Assembly: GCA_026225435.1 (NCBI GenBank)
Contig: JAMFST010001126.1
Span: forward strand, 1 to 8,289
From: Labilithrix luteola
GTDB taxonomy: Bacteria; Myxococcota_A; Polyangia; Polyangiales; Polyangiaceae
Direction of reading: 5' to 3'
Length of the DNA: 8,289 nucleotides
Below are positions 1-6,322 of the stretch, piece after piece. Both the position numbers and the translations under genes were made by a program. The notes under the pieces were generated by a model that made no database searches, was not told where the DNA came from, and saw only the letters and a list, made by a program, of their open reading frames with translations. Numbering within the stretch: the first letter of the stretch is position 1; each line of letters opens with the position of its first letter.

Positions 1-1
1 G

Positions 2-574
2 ACGCACGCGGCGGATCCCGAGCGCGCGCGCCCCGTCGAGCCCGCGCCCGGCACGTTCACCGGTCCTTCGGGCGCAGCCGCCGCGGAGCTAGAGGGGCGC
101 CTCTACGACGCGATGATCGAGTCGGTGGTGGCCGTCGAGCTCGGGCACCTGGCGCGAGGAGACGTCGTGTGCGCGCACCCCACGCCCACGCGCGAAGCGG
201 CCGACGCCGAGTGGTCGCCCGCCGAGGCGGCCGCCGCCCGCGAGATGGCCCACCGGCCCGCGCACGACGGCGCTGCACTTGCCGAGCGAGCGGTCGACGC
301 CGAGGTCCTCGCCGCGAGCGTCATGGCCCGCGCCCGCGCCCCACGCGATGGTGCCCTGGTCGTGCACCGCTTCCTCGCCGCGATCGAAGCTCACGACGCG
401 CACCGCAGCGCCGTCGCCTACCTCGCGACGCACCCGCTCGAGGCGCTCGCCTTCGAGGCCTTTCGCGCCTCCTGGAGCGCGGCCGGCGACTCCACCGGCG
501 TGGCCCCTGCGACCCCTTCTCCCCCCGTGCACGGCGCCGGTCACCCCGCTCATCCGCACCGCCCTTTCCCCTGA
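2..574 (+). CDS. Hypothetical protein, 5' end outside the window
   Basis: The reading frame is open from the first complete codon at position 2 to a TGA at 572-574, giving 190 visible residues; the true start lies upstream of the window. Third codon positions are almost all G or C, which supports this frame over the other ORFs here. The product is Ala/Arg/Glu-rich and probably mostly helical: a segment around LEGRLYDAMIESVVAVELGHL, then an acidic Ala-rich stretch, then a helix-like region ending near FEAFRASW. The last 30 or so residues are Pro/His/Ser-rich and look disordered. I recognise no catalytic motif, signal peptide (the N-terminus is missing) or membrane segment. I cannot assign a function. 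The next gene starts 84 bp downstream with its own Shine-Dalgarno sequence, so co-transcription is possible but not shown. Confidence 0.65.
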   Translation, partial: THAADPERARPVEPAPGTFTGPSGAAAAELEGRLYDAMIESVVAVELGHLARGDVVCAHPTPTREAADAEWSPAEAAAAREMAHRPAHDGAALAERAVDAEVLAASVMARARAPRDGALVVHRFLAAIEAHDAHRSAVAYLATHPLEALAFEAFRASWSAAGDSTGVAPATPSPPVHGAGHPAHPHRPFP

Positions 575-610
575 GACTCGAGCGATCTTTGTCGCCCGGG
601 GCGTGAGCGA

Positions 611-624
611 CGAGGGTACTCTCG
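611..624. promoter_or_regulatory. Near-perfect 14-bp dyad upstream of the lipoprotein cluster
   Basis: The sequence CGAGGGTACTCTCG is palindromic at 12 of 14 positions, centred on GTAC, and lies 35 bp before the first lipoprotein start. It sits where an operator or promoter element would be expected in the 84-bp gap (575-658). I found no convincing -35/-10 pair around it. It may be chance. Confidence 0.2.
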
Positions 625-643
625 CCGCGTTCTGTCTCGTCTC

Positions 644-648
644 GGAGG
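644..648 (+). promoter_or_regulatory. Ribosome binding site of the first lipoprotein gene
   Basis: GGAGG lies 10 nt before the ATG at 659 and fixes that start. It is the strongest Shine-Dalgarno sequence in the three-gene cluster; the two downstream genes have only weak AAGG-type sites, consistent with translational coupling from this first gene. Confidence 0.6.
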
Positions 649-658
649 TTCCCCGTCC

Positions 659-1366
659 ATGTCTCGAAGGCCGCAGCGGATCCTCGCGCTCGCAGCGGGT
701 CTGGCAACGCTCGCCGCCTGCGGAGGCAGCTCCTCCTCCGGCAACGACCCGGCCACCGTGAGCCGTGAGTACGACTACGGCCAACCGAGCTACACCGCGT
801 CGCCGCCGCAACCCGGTTATGCGCAACCGACCACCGCCTCCGGCTACGGCAACGCGCAGCCGTCGCCCACCGCGCAGCCCCTGGCCCCGGTGACCACGAC
901 CGATCCCGCGGACCTCGCCACCCTGGTCCGCCAGGCGCAGGCGGCGCCGGCGGCCGATCTGGAGTCGGCCGACCAGTCGTCCGGGGATCCGCTGGCCGCC
1001 GGCATCAAGCTCGTCGCCGCCAAGGTCGCGCCGGACATGAAGCCGGAGGGGCAGCTGGCCCACGGCAAGCTGGCGACGGGCGGCCACCTCTCCTTCGCCG
1101 TCAGCCTGGCACCGGGCAAGTGCTACGCGCTCGTCGGCTACGCCGCTCCGAGCACGGTGAAGAACCTGGATCTGAACCTCCTGGCGCCCCCGCTTTACAA
1201 CGTTCTCGCCGGTCAGGACGGGACGGACGACAATGCCCCGGTCATCGGCAAGTCGCCCAACCCGATGTGCCCGGTGACTCCCATCGAGCTCTCCTACAAG
1301 GTCGACATCGTCGCTCGCGCGGGTGCGGGCAACGTCGGTGTCCAACTGTACAGCAAGGCAAAGTGA
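659..1366 (+). CDS. Lipoprotein with Tyr/Pro/Gln-rich linker, paralogue 1 of 3
   Basis: This 235-residue protein has a lipoprotein signal peptide: basic start (SRRPQR), hydrophobic stretch, and lipobox L18-A19-A20-C21. The +2 residue is Gly, so by the E. coli rule it would go to the outer membrane. Residues 22-82 form a flexible Ser/Pro/Tyr/Gln linker with GY and QPGY-like units. From about residue 120 to the end lies a domain shared with the next two genes: APDM-PEG (124-131), GKCY with Cys155, LDLNLL (170-175), PVIG (194-197), MCP with Cys204, and a final VQLYSKA. The two cysteines, 49 residues apart, are conserved in all three copies and could form a disulfide outside the cytoplasm. The domain looks beta-rich and faintly recalls pre-peptidase C-terminal (PPC-like) beta sandwiches, but that is inference. 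No enzymatic motif is visible. The stop abuts the next gene, suggesting an operon. Function unknown. Confidence 0.88.
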   Translation: MSRRPQRILALAAGLATLAACGGSSSSGNDPATVSREYDYGQPSYTASPPQPGYAQPTTASGYGNAQPSPTAQPLAPVTTTDPADLATLVRQAQAAPAADLESADQSSGDPLAAGIKLVAAKVAPDMKPEGQLAHGKLATGGHLSFAVSLAPGKCYALVGYAAPSTVKNLDLNLLAPPLYNVLAGQDGTDDNAPVIGKSPNPMCPVTPIELSYKVDIVARAGAGNVGVQLYSKAK

Positions 1367-1371
1367 CGATC

Positions 1372-2070
1372 ATGCGCACCACGTTCCTCTGGATGTCCGC
1401 CGCCCCCTTCCTCCTCGTCGCGTGCCAGCAGAGCCAGCCGGCCAACGATCCCAACTCCGCCCAGCAGCAGAACGGCTACCCGCCGTCGGGGTACAACGCG
1501 CAGGCGGGCTACCCCCAGCAGCAGCAGTACCCGCAGGCGCAGGGCGGCTACCCGCAGCAGCAGCCCGCGGGCTATCCGCAGCAGGCACCGGCCGGCTATC
1601 CGCCGGCCAACCAGGCGTACCCGCAGCAGCAGCCGGCGCAGGGGCAGCCGCCCGCGGCCAACCCGCTCTCCACCGTCTCGCAGGCGGCGCTGGATCTCGT
1701 CATCCAGACGACCGCCAAGGTCGACGCGGTGGGCATGGACGCCGAGGGCGCCCCCATCACCGGCACCGTCTCCGAAGGCGGCCACGTGGACGGCCTGGTC
1801 AATCTCTCCCCGGGCAAGTGCTACACGATCATCGCGGCCGGCGCGGTCAACGTGCTCACCCGCATCGACGCGACGCTCTACGCGCCGCCGCTCTTCAACG
1901 TCCCCGCGGGCTCCGACTCGGCGGGCATCAACGCGCCGGCGGTCATCGGCAAGGGGGGCAAGGCGCTCTGCCCGCAGGTCCCCTTCCAGATCGCCTACAA
2001 GCTCGAGATCACCGGCAAGAAGGGGGCGGGTGACGTCCGCGCGCAGCTCTTCTCCAAGGCGAAGAAGTGA
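1372..2070 (+). CDS. Lipoprotein with long GYPQQQ-type linker, paralogue 2 of 3
   Basis: This 232-residue lipoprotein has a short signal peptide with lipobox L15-V16-A17-C18 and Gln at +2 (outer membrane by the E. coli rule). Residues 19-98 are a low-complexity linker of GYPQQQ/AGYPQ units. The C-terminal domain (about 115-232) matches its neighbours: SPGKCY with Cys150, YAPPLFNV (170-177), VIGK, LCP with Cys200, AYKLEI and a final QLFSKAKK. It is the most divergent copy, lacking the APDM-PEG motif of the outer two. The start is uncertain: ATG at 1372 lies 5 nt after the previous stop, but an in-frame GTG at 1363 overlaps that stop as GTGA, adds only three residues, and has AAGG four nt upstream. 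The third gene clearly uses this GTGA arrangement, so 1363 is a serious alternative. Likely a translationally coupled envelope protein; function unknown. Confidence 0.87.
   Translation: MRTTFLWMSAAPFLLVACQQSQPANDPNSAQQQNGYPPSGYNAQAGYPQQQQYPQAQGGYPQQQPAGYPQQAPAGYPPANQAYPQQQPAQGQPPAANPLSTVSQAALDLVIQTTAKVDAVGMDAEGAPITGTVSEGGHVDGLVNLSPGKCYTIIAAGAVNVLTRIDATLYAPPLFNVPAGSDSAGINAPAVIGKGGKALCPQVPFQIAYKLEITGKKGAGDVRAQLFSKAKK
1474..1644 (+). repeat. In-frame GYPQQQ-type coding repeat
   Basis: Imperfect tandem units encoding GYP followed by Q, A and P residues occupy about 57 codons of the second lipoprotein gene (residues 35-91). Units are built from GGCTACCCG and runs of CAGCAG, and they vary in length, so the tract could expand or contract in frame. 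At protein level it is a Q/P/Y/G-rich, intrinsically disordered tether between the lipid anchor and the folded domain. Confidence 0.75.
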
Positions 2071-2669
2071 GCGGCCGTCGGCTCGTCCTCGGCCTGGGTC
2101 TGTCCGCGATCCTGGCCACCTCGGCGCTCGTGACCGCCTGCGACAAGCCGGCGAGCGATCCTTCGAGCTCCGCAGCCGACGGCGGTCTCTCCGCGCTCAC
2201 CAGCGAGAGCAAGTCGAACACCAAGAGCCAGATCAGCGCCGCCGCCCACGCGCCGGCGATGAGCCTGCAGCCGGTCGGTCAGCAGACCGGTGACGCGGTC
2301 GAGATCGGGCTCCGCGCCGCTGCCGCCAAGGCCGCGCCGGACATGCAACCGGAGGGTCCGCTCGGTCGCGCCGAGCTCGCGCAGGGCTTCCACAGCGGCA
2401 TGCTGGTCTCGCTCAAGGCGGGCCGCTGCTACGCGGTCGTCGGCTTCGGCTCCGGCGTGCAGGACCTCGATCTGCAGCTCCTGACGCCGCCCAACTACGA
2501 CGTCATCTCCGAGCAGGATCAGAGCGACGACAACACCCCGGTCATCGGCCGCAGCCCGCACCCGATCTGCCCGGCGACCACGGTGGACCTGCCCTTCAAG
2601 GTGGACGTCTTCGCCGAGGCGGGCGGCGGCTCGGTCGGCGTGCAGCTGTTCTCCAAGGCCGCGCAGTAG
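2067..2669 (+). CDS. Lipoprotein, paralogue 3 of 3, without Q/P/Y linker
   Basis: This 200-residue protein starts at a GTG whose last two bases lie in the TGA of the previous gene (GTGA overlap), with AAGG at 2056-2059; this is classic translational coupling. The signal peptide has an Arg-Arg n-region and ends in V22-T23-A24-C25. The +2 residue is Asp, which in E. coli retains lipoproteins in the inner membrane, unlike the other two copies; whether the rule holds in this organism is unknown. The linker (26-75) is Ser/Ala/Thr-rich, not Gln/Tyr-rich. The shared domain follows: APDMQPEG (90-97), AGRCY with Cys121, DLDLQLL (133-139), TPVIG (157-161), ICP with Cys168, and VQLFSKA near the end. It resembles paralogue 1 more closely than paralogue 2. 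No catalytic motif is seen; function unknown. Confidence 0.88.
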   Translation: MSGRRLVLGLGLSAILATSALVTACDKPASDPSSSAADGGLSALTSESKSNTKSQISAAAHAPAMSLQPVGQQTGDAVEIGLRAAAAKAAPDMQPEGPLGRAELAQGFHSGMLVSLKAGRCYAVVGFGSGVQDLDLQLLTPPNYDVISEQDQSDDNTPVIGRSPHPICPATTVDLPFKVDVFAEAGGGSVGVQLFSKAAQ

Positions 2670-2715
2670 ACCGCGGAAGTGCGCAACGATCGGCGAAGGC
2701 GGTCGAAGGGGTCAC

Positions 2716-3660
2716 GTGCCCCCTTCCTCCGCTCCGTCGGTGCAGCGCATCCATCTCTCCGCGGCGGATCGACCCGCGCGTCTCACCGGGTTCGAGACGC
2801 CGGTGGAGTTCATCGACGTCGTCGGCAGCCTCGAGGCGCGGCGCGCCGTCGCCATCGTCGGTTCGCGCGAGGCGACGCCGGAGGCCGAGGAGTATGCGCG
2901 GAAGCTCGCCTCCAAGCTCGCCGGTCACGGCGCGGTCATCGTCTCGGGCGGCGCGAGGGGGATCGATTGCGCCGCACACGAAGGCGCCCTCGACGCCGGG
3001 GGCACGACCTGGTGCGTGCTCGCCAGCAGCTATCCGCAGGTCACACCCAAGCCGCACGCCCCGCTGGTGCGGAGGATCATCGCCACCAGAGGCGGAGCAG
3101 TCGTCTGGCTCGGCCATGAGAAGCAACTGGTGCCGGGGCACTTTCTCCAGCGCAATCGGATCCTCGTTGGCCTGTCGGACGCGGTCATCGTCGTCCAGGC
3201 CACCGGGGAACGGTCCGGGTCGCTGAACGCGGCGCTGTCCGCGCGCGCCCTCGGCCGCCAACTCTTCGTGGCGTCACCCGCGCCCTGGCTCAACCGCGCT
3301 CCCTACACCGGCAATGTGGTCGAGCTTGCGAGGGGCTACGCAACGCCGCACTTCGATGATGAGCTGCTCCTGCGACGCCTCGGCTTCACGGATGAGCTCG
3401 ACCTCACAACCTCTGCTCAAGAGCTCGTAGAAGCGAGCTCGTCCGACCGAGACGCTGTCGAGCTCGCTATCCTGAGCGTCCTCCACGCGGCCTCTCCTTC
3501 TGTGCTCCACATCGATGAAATCGTGTCCAAATCCGCGCTCCCCTACGGCGCTGCTGCCTCCGCCCTCTTGACGCTCTGCCTCGAGGCCGTAGTAGTAGAG
3601 GGCCCCGGGGGCTTCTACCGACGTCGTCCAGCATCGCTGGCGAGGGCGGTTGGCAAGTAG
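2716..3660 (+). CDS. dprA: DprA/Smf-family DNA-processing protein, divergent
   Basis: The product has 314 residues. DprA binds single-stranded DNA and loads RecA during natural transformation; in many non-competent bacteria its role is unclear. The Rossmann-like core shows the family motifs: AIVGSREAT (46-54), SGGARGIDCAAHEGAL (77-92), RNRILVGLSDAVIVVQA (146-162) and SGSLNAALSARALGRQLFVASP (167-188), where the last usually reads SGSLITA. The usual YP-type segment before the core is shortened and there is no N-terminal SAM-like domain. Residues about 245-302 look like the C-terminal winged-helix domain found in many DprA proteins. The GTG start has GAAGGGG four nt upstream; I saw no in-frame alternative upstream. 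It lies 46 bp after the lipoprotein operon and just before topA, a widespread dprA-topA order. The last 119 codons use far more A/T-ending codons than the first 100. Family assignment is firm; a competence role is inference. Confidence 0.9.
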   Translation: MPPSSAPSVQRIHLSAADRPARLTGFETPVEFIDVVGSLEARRAVAIVGSREATPEAEEYARKLASKLAGHGAVIVSGGARGIDCAAHEGALDAGGTTWCVLASSYPQVTPKPHAPLVRRIIATRGGAVVWLGHEKQLVPGHFLQRNRILVGLSDAVIVVQATGERSGSLNAALSARALGRQLFVASPAPWLNRAPYTGNVVELARGYATPHFDDELLLRRLGFTDELDLTTSAQELVEASSSDRDAVELAILSVLHAASPSVLHIDEIVSKSALPYGAAASALLTLCLEAVVVEGPGGFYRRRPASLARAVGK

Positions 3661-3666
3661 CGATCG

Positions 3667-3687
3667 GCACCGCGATGGTCGCGGTGC
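3667..3687 (+). terminator. Hairpin after dprA, possible terminator
   Basis: A perfect 9-bp stem (GCACCGCGA / TCGCGGTGC) with a 3-nt TGG loop starts 6 bp after the dprA stop. Only two T residues follow, so it is not a textbook intrinsic terminator; it may protect the 3' end, terminate weakly, or act with Rho. Confidence 0.45.
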
Positions 3688-3756
3688 TTCGAACGGTCGC
3701 GTTCCCCAGCAAATAAGCCGAAGGGCAGGCTAGTCGATTGCGGGCGTCCTTCCACG

Positions 3757-3830
3757 CCGAGGGTCTTTCTCACAAAAGAGAAGCCTCGGAGGAAAACGCC
3801 ATCCGCCGTCGCATCGTGGTAGTCCGAGGC
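3757..3830 (+). promoter_or_regulatory. topA leader with two competing RNA stems over the ribosome binding site
   Basis: Three short segments can pair in alternative ways. Segment 1 is CCGAGG (3757-3762), segment 2 is GCCTCGGA (3783-3790) and segment 3 is TCCGAGGC (3823-3830), which contains the topA Shine-Dalgarno GAGG (3826-3829). Pairing 2:3 gives a perfect 8-bp stem that buries the Shine-Dalgarno. Pairing 1:2 gives 6 bp, continued after a 3-nt bulge by TTTCTC/GAGAAG (3766-3771 with 3778-3783, one G-U pair) and a 6-nt ACAAAA loop, leaving the site free. This is the layout of a translational on/off switch. The transcription start is unknown, so it is not certain the whole element is transcribed. 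The rest of the 174-bp gap holds the hairpin at 3667 and no promoter I can defend. Confidence 0.35.
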
Positions 3831-3834
3831 GTGT

Positions 3835-6279
3835 ATGAGTAAGACTCTCGTTGTCGTCGAGTCGCCCACCAAGGCCAAGACGATCAAGAAGTACCTGGGC
3901 GCCGGCTACGAGGTGCTCGCCTCCAAGGGTCACATCAAGGACCTGCCCAAGAAGATGGGCATCGACATCGAGAACGGCTTTCTCGAGACCTACCAGCCCA
4001 TCGAGGGGAAGGAGAAGGTCATCGCCGAGCTCAAGGCGGCTGCGCGTAACGCCACCGACCTGCTGATCGCTACCGACCCCGACCGCGAAGGAGAGGCCAT
4101 TGCCTTCCACATCGCCGAGGAGCTCTCGCCGGACAAGCCGGCCAAGCGGGTCGAGTTCCACGAGATCACGAAGAACGGCGTGCAGCGCGGTGTCGCCTCG
4201 CCGCGAGCGCTGAACAAGAACCTCTACGACGCCCAGCGCGCTCGTCGCGTCCTCGACCGCATCGTCGGCTACGACGTCTCCGCCCTCGTCTGGTCCAAGC
4301 TCGCCTTCGGTCTGTCGGCCGGCCGCGTCCAGAGCGTCGCCCTCCGCCTCATCGTCGACCGTGAGCGCGAGATCGAGGCGTTCGTCCCCGAGGAGTACTG
4401 GAACATCGGCGCCGCTCTCTCCCAGTCGAAGGAAGCCGGCAAGGGCTCGAAGCCCAGCTTCGTCGCTCGCCTCACCCAGAAGGACGGCGAGAAGATCGCG
4501 GTCACCGAGGGGGAGACCGCCGGCAAGGTCCGCAGCGATCTCGAGAGCGCGGCCTACAAGGTCAAGAAGGTCACCAAGAGCGAGCGCAAGCGCAAGCCGC
4601 CGGCTCCGTACACCACCAGCAAGCTGCAGCAGGACGCGGTCGGTCGGCTCGGCTTCTCCGCCAAGCGCACCATGCAGGTGGCGCAGGGGCTCTACGAAGG
4701 CGTCGAGCTCGGCAAGGAAGCCGGCCAGGTCGGCCTCATCACGTACATGCGTACCGACTCGGTCCGCGCCGCTCCGGAGGCCATCGAGGCCGCCCGCGAG
4801 TACGTCATCGCCAACTTCGGCAAGGACAAGATCCCCGCGCAGCCGAACGTCTACAAGTCGAAGAAGAGCGCGCAGGAAGCGCACGAGGCGATCCGCCCGG
4901 CGTCCCTCGAGCTGCCGCCCGAGGCGGTGAAGAAGTACCTCAAGGACGAGCAGTACAAATTGTACAAGCTGATCTGGGAGCGCTTCCTCGCCAGCCAGAT
5001 GAAGGACGCGGTCTACGATCAGACCGGCGTCGACGTCGAGGCCACCAGCAAAGGCGGGACGTACCAGCTGCGCGTGGGCGGCCGCGTCCTCAAGTTCGCC
5101 GGCTGGCTCGAGGCCATCGGCACGACCGCGGAGAAGGACGCCGGCGGCAAGATGGCCGGCGAGGACGAGGCCAACGCGACTGCGCCCGCGAACGCCGACG
5201 GCGTCGAAGGGGCCAAGGCCGCGGCCTCCGCGCTCGAGGAGAACGACGAGGCGACCCTGCCGGAGCTGAAGGAAGGCGAGACGCTCTTCCTCCGCACGCC
5301 GCCGGGGGTGCTGGCGGAGCAGAAATTCACCCAGCCGCCGCCCCGCTACAACGAAGGCTCGCTGGTTCGCGAGCTGGAAGACAAGGGCATCGGCCGGCCG
5401 TCGACCTACGCCGAGATCATCAGCAAGGTGCAGGCGCGTGACTACGTCGAGAAGATCGACGGCACGCGCTTCAAGCCGACCCTCCTGGGGAAGTTCGTCG
5501 TCGACGGGCTCGTGAAGAGCAAGCTCGACTTCATGGACCCGGCCTTCACCTCGACGATGGAGTCGGAGCTCGACGGCGTCGAGGAGGGGAAGGAAGACCG
5601 CGTCGCCCTCCTCGGCCGCTTCTATGAGAAGTTCAAGAAGCAGCTCGAGCCGGCGAAGAAGGGGGCCCGCTGGAACCCCGAGCCGGAGCACACCGGCGAG
5701 ACCTGCGCCGAGTGCGGCGAAGGCGAGATGATGAAGCGCTGGAGCAAGAACGGCTGGTTCCTCGGCTGCTCGAACTACCCCAAGTGCAAGACCACGCGCG
5801 ACCTCGGGCCGGACGGCCTCGGCGGCGCACCCCCGCGCGAGACGGGCATCGACTGCGACAAGTGCGGCAAGCCGATGGTCATCCGCAGCGGTCGCTACGG
5901 CGAGTTCCTCTCGTGCACCGGCTACCCGGGCTGCAAGAACGCGCGCCCGGTCCCGCTCGGCGTCCCCTGCCCCAAGTGCGGCGGCGATCTCATCGAGGTC
6001 CGCCCGAAGAAGCGCGGTGGCAAGACGTTCTACGGCTGCATGAACTACGCGAACGAGGCCGCCAAGTGCGACTTCAAGCTGTGGCAGAAGCCGATCGCCG
6101 AGCCCTGCCCCGCCTGCGGCGCGAAGTTCGTCGTCATGGGCGGCACCAAGGCCAAGCCGATGATCGCCTGCGCCGACAAGGAGTGCGGCTACAAGCGCGC
6201 GGTCGAAGAGCCGGGCGAATCCCCCACCCCGCCCACACCGACGGGGCCGTCAGAGCACGTTCACGCCAGCGCCGAGTGA
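3835..6279 (+). CDS. topA: DNA topoisomerase I (type IA)
   Basis: This 814-residue enzyme relaxes negatively supercoiled DNA by cutting one strand through a 5'-phosphotyrosine link and passing the other strand. The N-terminal Toprim domain has VVESPTKAKTI (Glu9) and ATDPDREGE with Asp81, Asp83 and Glu85, the magnesium-binding acidic residues. LSAGRVQSVALRLIVDRE (160-177) and PYTTSKLQQDA (258-268) are conserved core motifs. The catalytic tyrosine is Tyr304 in GLITYMRTDS, followed by EAHEAIRP (348-355) and the RYNEGSLVRELEDKGIGRPS region (504-523). An acidic Ala-rich insert spans about 431-479. The C-terminus carries four C4 zinc ribbons: Cys624/627/645/651, 674/677/694/700, 712/715/735/745 and 758/761/779/784, then a disordered Pro/Thr tail. 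Length is close to E. coli TopA (865). The ATG has GAGG five nt upstream and an in-frame TAG at 3820-3822, so the start is secure. It appears intact. Confidence 0.97.
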   Translation: MSKTLVVVESPTKAKTIKKYLGAGYEVLASKGHIKDLPKKMGIDIENGFLETYQPIEGKEKVIAELKAAARNATDLLIATDPDREGEAIAFHIAEELSPDKPAKRVEFHEITKNGVQRGVASPRALNKNLYDAQRARRVLDRIVGYDVSALVWSKLAFGLSAGRVQSVALRLIVDREREIEAFVPEEYWNIGAALSQSKEAGKGSKPSFVARLTQKDGEKIAVTEGETAGKVRSDLESAAYKVKKVTKSERKRKPPAPYTTSKLQQDAVGRLGFSAKRTMQVAQGLYEGVELGKEAGQVGLITYMRTDSVRAAPEAIEAAREYVIANFGKDKIPAQPNVYKSKKSAQEAHEAIRPASLELPPEAVKKYLKDEQYKLYKLIWERFLASQMKDAVYDQTGVDVEATSKGGTYQLRVGGRVLKFAGWLEAIGTTAEKDAGGKMAGEDEANATAPANADGVEGAKAAASALEENDEATLPELKEGETLFLRTPPGVLAEQKFTQPPPRYNEGSLVRELEDKGIGRPSTYAEIISKVQARDYVEKIDGTRFKPTLLGKFVVDGLVKSKLDFMDPAFTSTMESELDGVEEGKEDRVALLGRFYEKFKKQLEPAKKGARWNPEPEHTGETCAECGEGEMMKRWSKNGWFLGCSNYPKCKTTRDLGPDGLGGAPPRETGIDCDKCGKPMVIRSGRYGEFLSCTGYPGCKNARPVPLGVPCPKCGGDLIEVRPKKRGGKTFYGCMNYANEAAKCDFKLWQKPIAEPCPACGAKFVVMGGTKAKPMIACADKECGYKRAVEEPGESPTPPTPTGPSEHVHASAE

Positions 6280-6286
6280 GCCTCGA

Positions 6287-6318
6287 CTCGCTGCCGCTCC
6301 TCTCGGGGCGGCAGCGGG
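6287..6318. terminator. Hairpin between convergent topA and globin genes
   Basis: A 14-bp stem (CTCGCTGCCGCTCC with GGGGCGGCAGCGGG, two of the pairs G-T wobbles) closes on a 4-nt TCTC loop. It starts 8 bp after the topA stop and ends 5 bp before the globin stop codon on the other strand. Its position suggests a bidirectional terminator. Neither side has a T-run, so termination may depend on hairpin strength or Rho. Confidence 0.6.
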
Positions 6319-6322
6319 AACG

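Noticed and set aside
89..1345. 418-codon open frame on the - strand across the first gene and the first lipoprotein gene
   Set aside because: It spans two + strand genes and their gap, has Arg/Gly/Val-rich composition, and is the usual antisense shadow. The + strand frames have signal peptides, ribosome binding sites and paralogues.
1474..1644. CRISPR-like or tandem non-coding repeat
   Set aside because: The units are short, imperfect, in frame and encode a lipoprotein linker; there are no spacers.
2670..2715. Terminator or promoter between the third lipoprotein gene and dprA
   Set aside because: No inverted repeat or promoter-like hexamers were found in these 46 bp; read-through into dprA is possible.
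3688..3716. TTCGAA and AAATAA with 17-bp spacing as a topA promoter
   Set aside because: The spacing is right but each hexamer matches the consensus at only two or three of six positions, too weak to call.
3816..3842. Short GTG-initiated leader peptide (VVVRGVYE) overlapping the topA start
   Set aside because: No ribosome binding site at proper distance; GGAGG at 3788-3792 is 23 nt away. Eight codons occur easily by chance.
3730..5691. 653-codon open frame on the - strand, antisense to topA
   Set aside because: Fully overlaps the certain topA gene. Its product is Leu/Arg/Gly/Asp-biased with no motif, as expected for antisense frames in DNA with high G/C at third positions.
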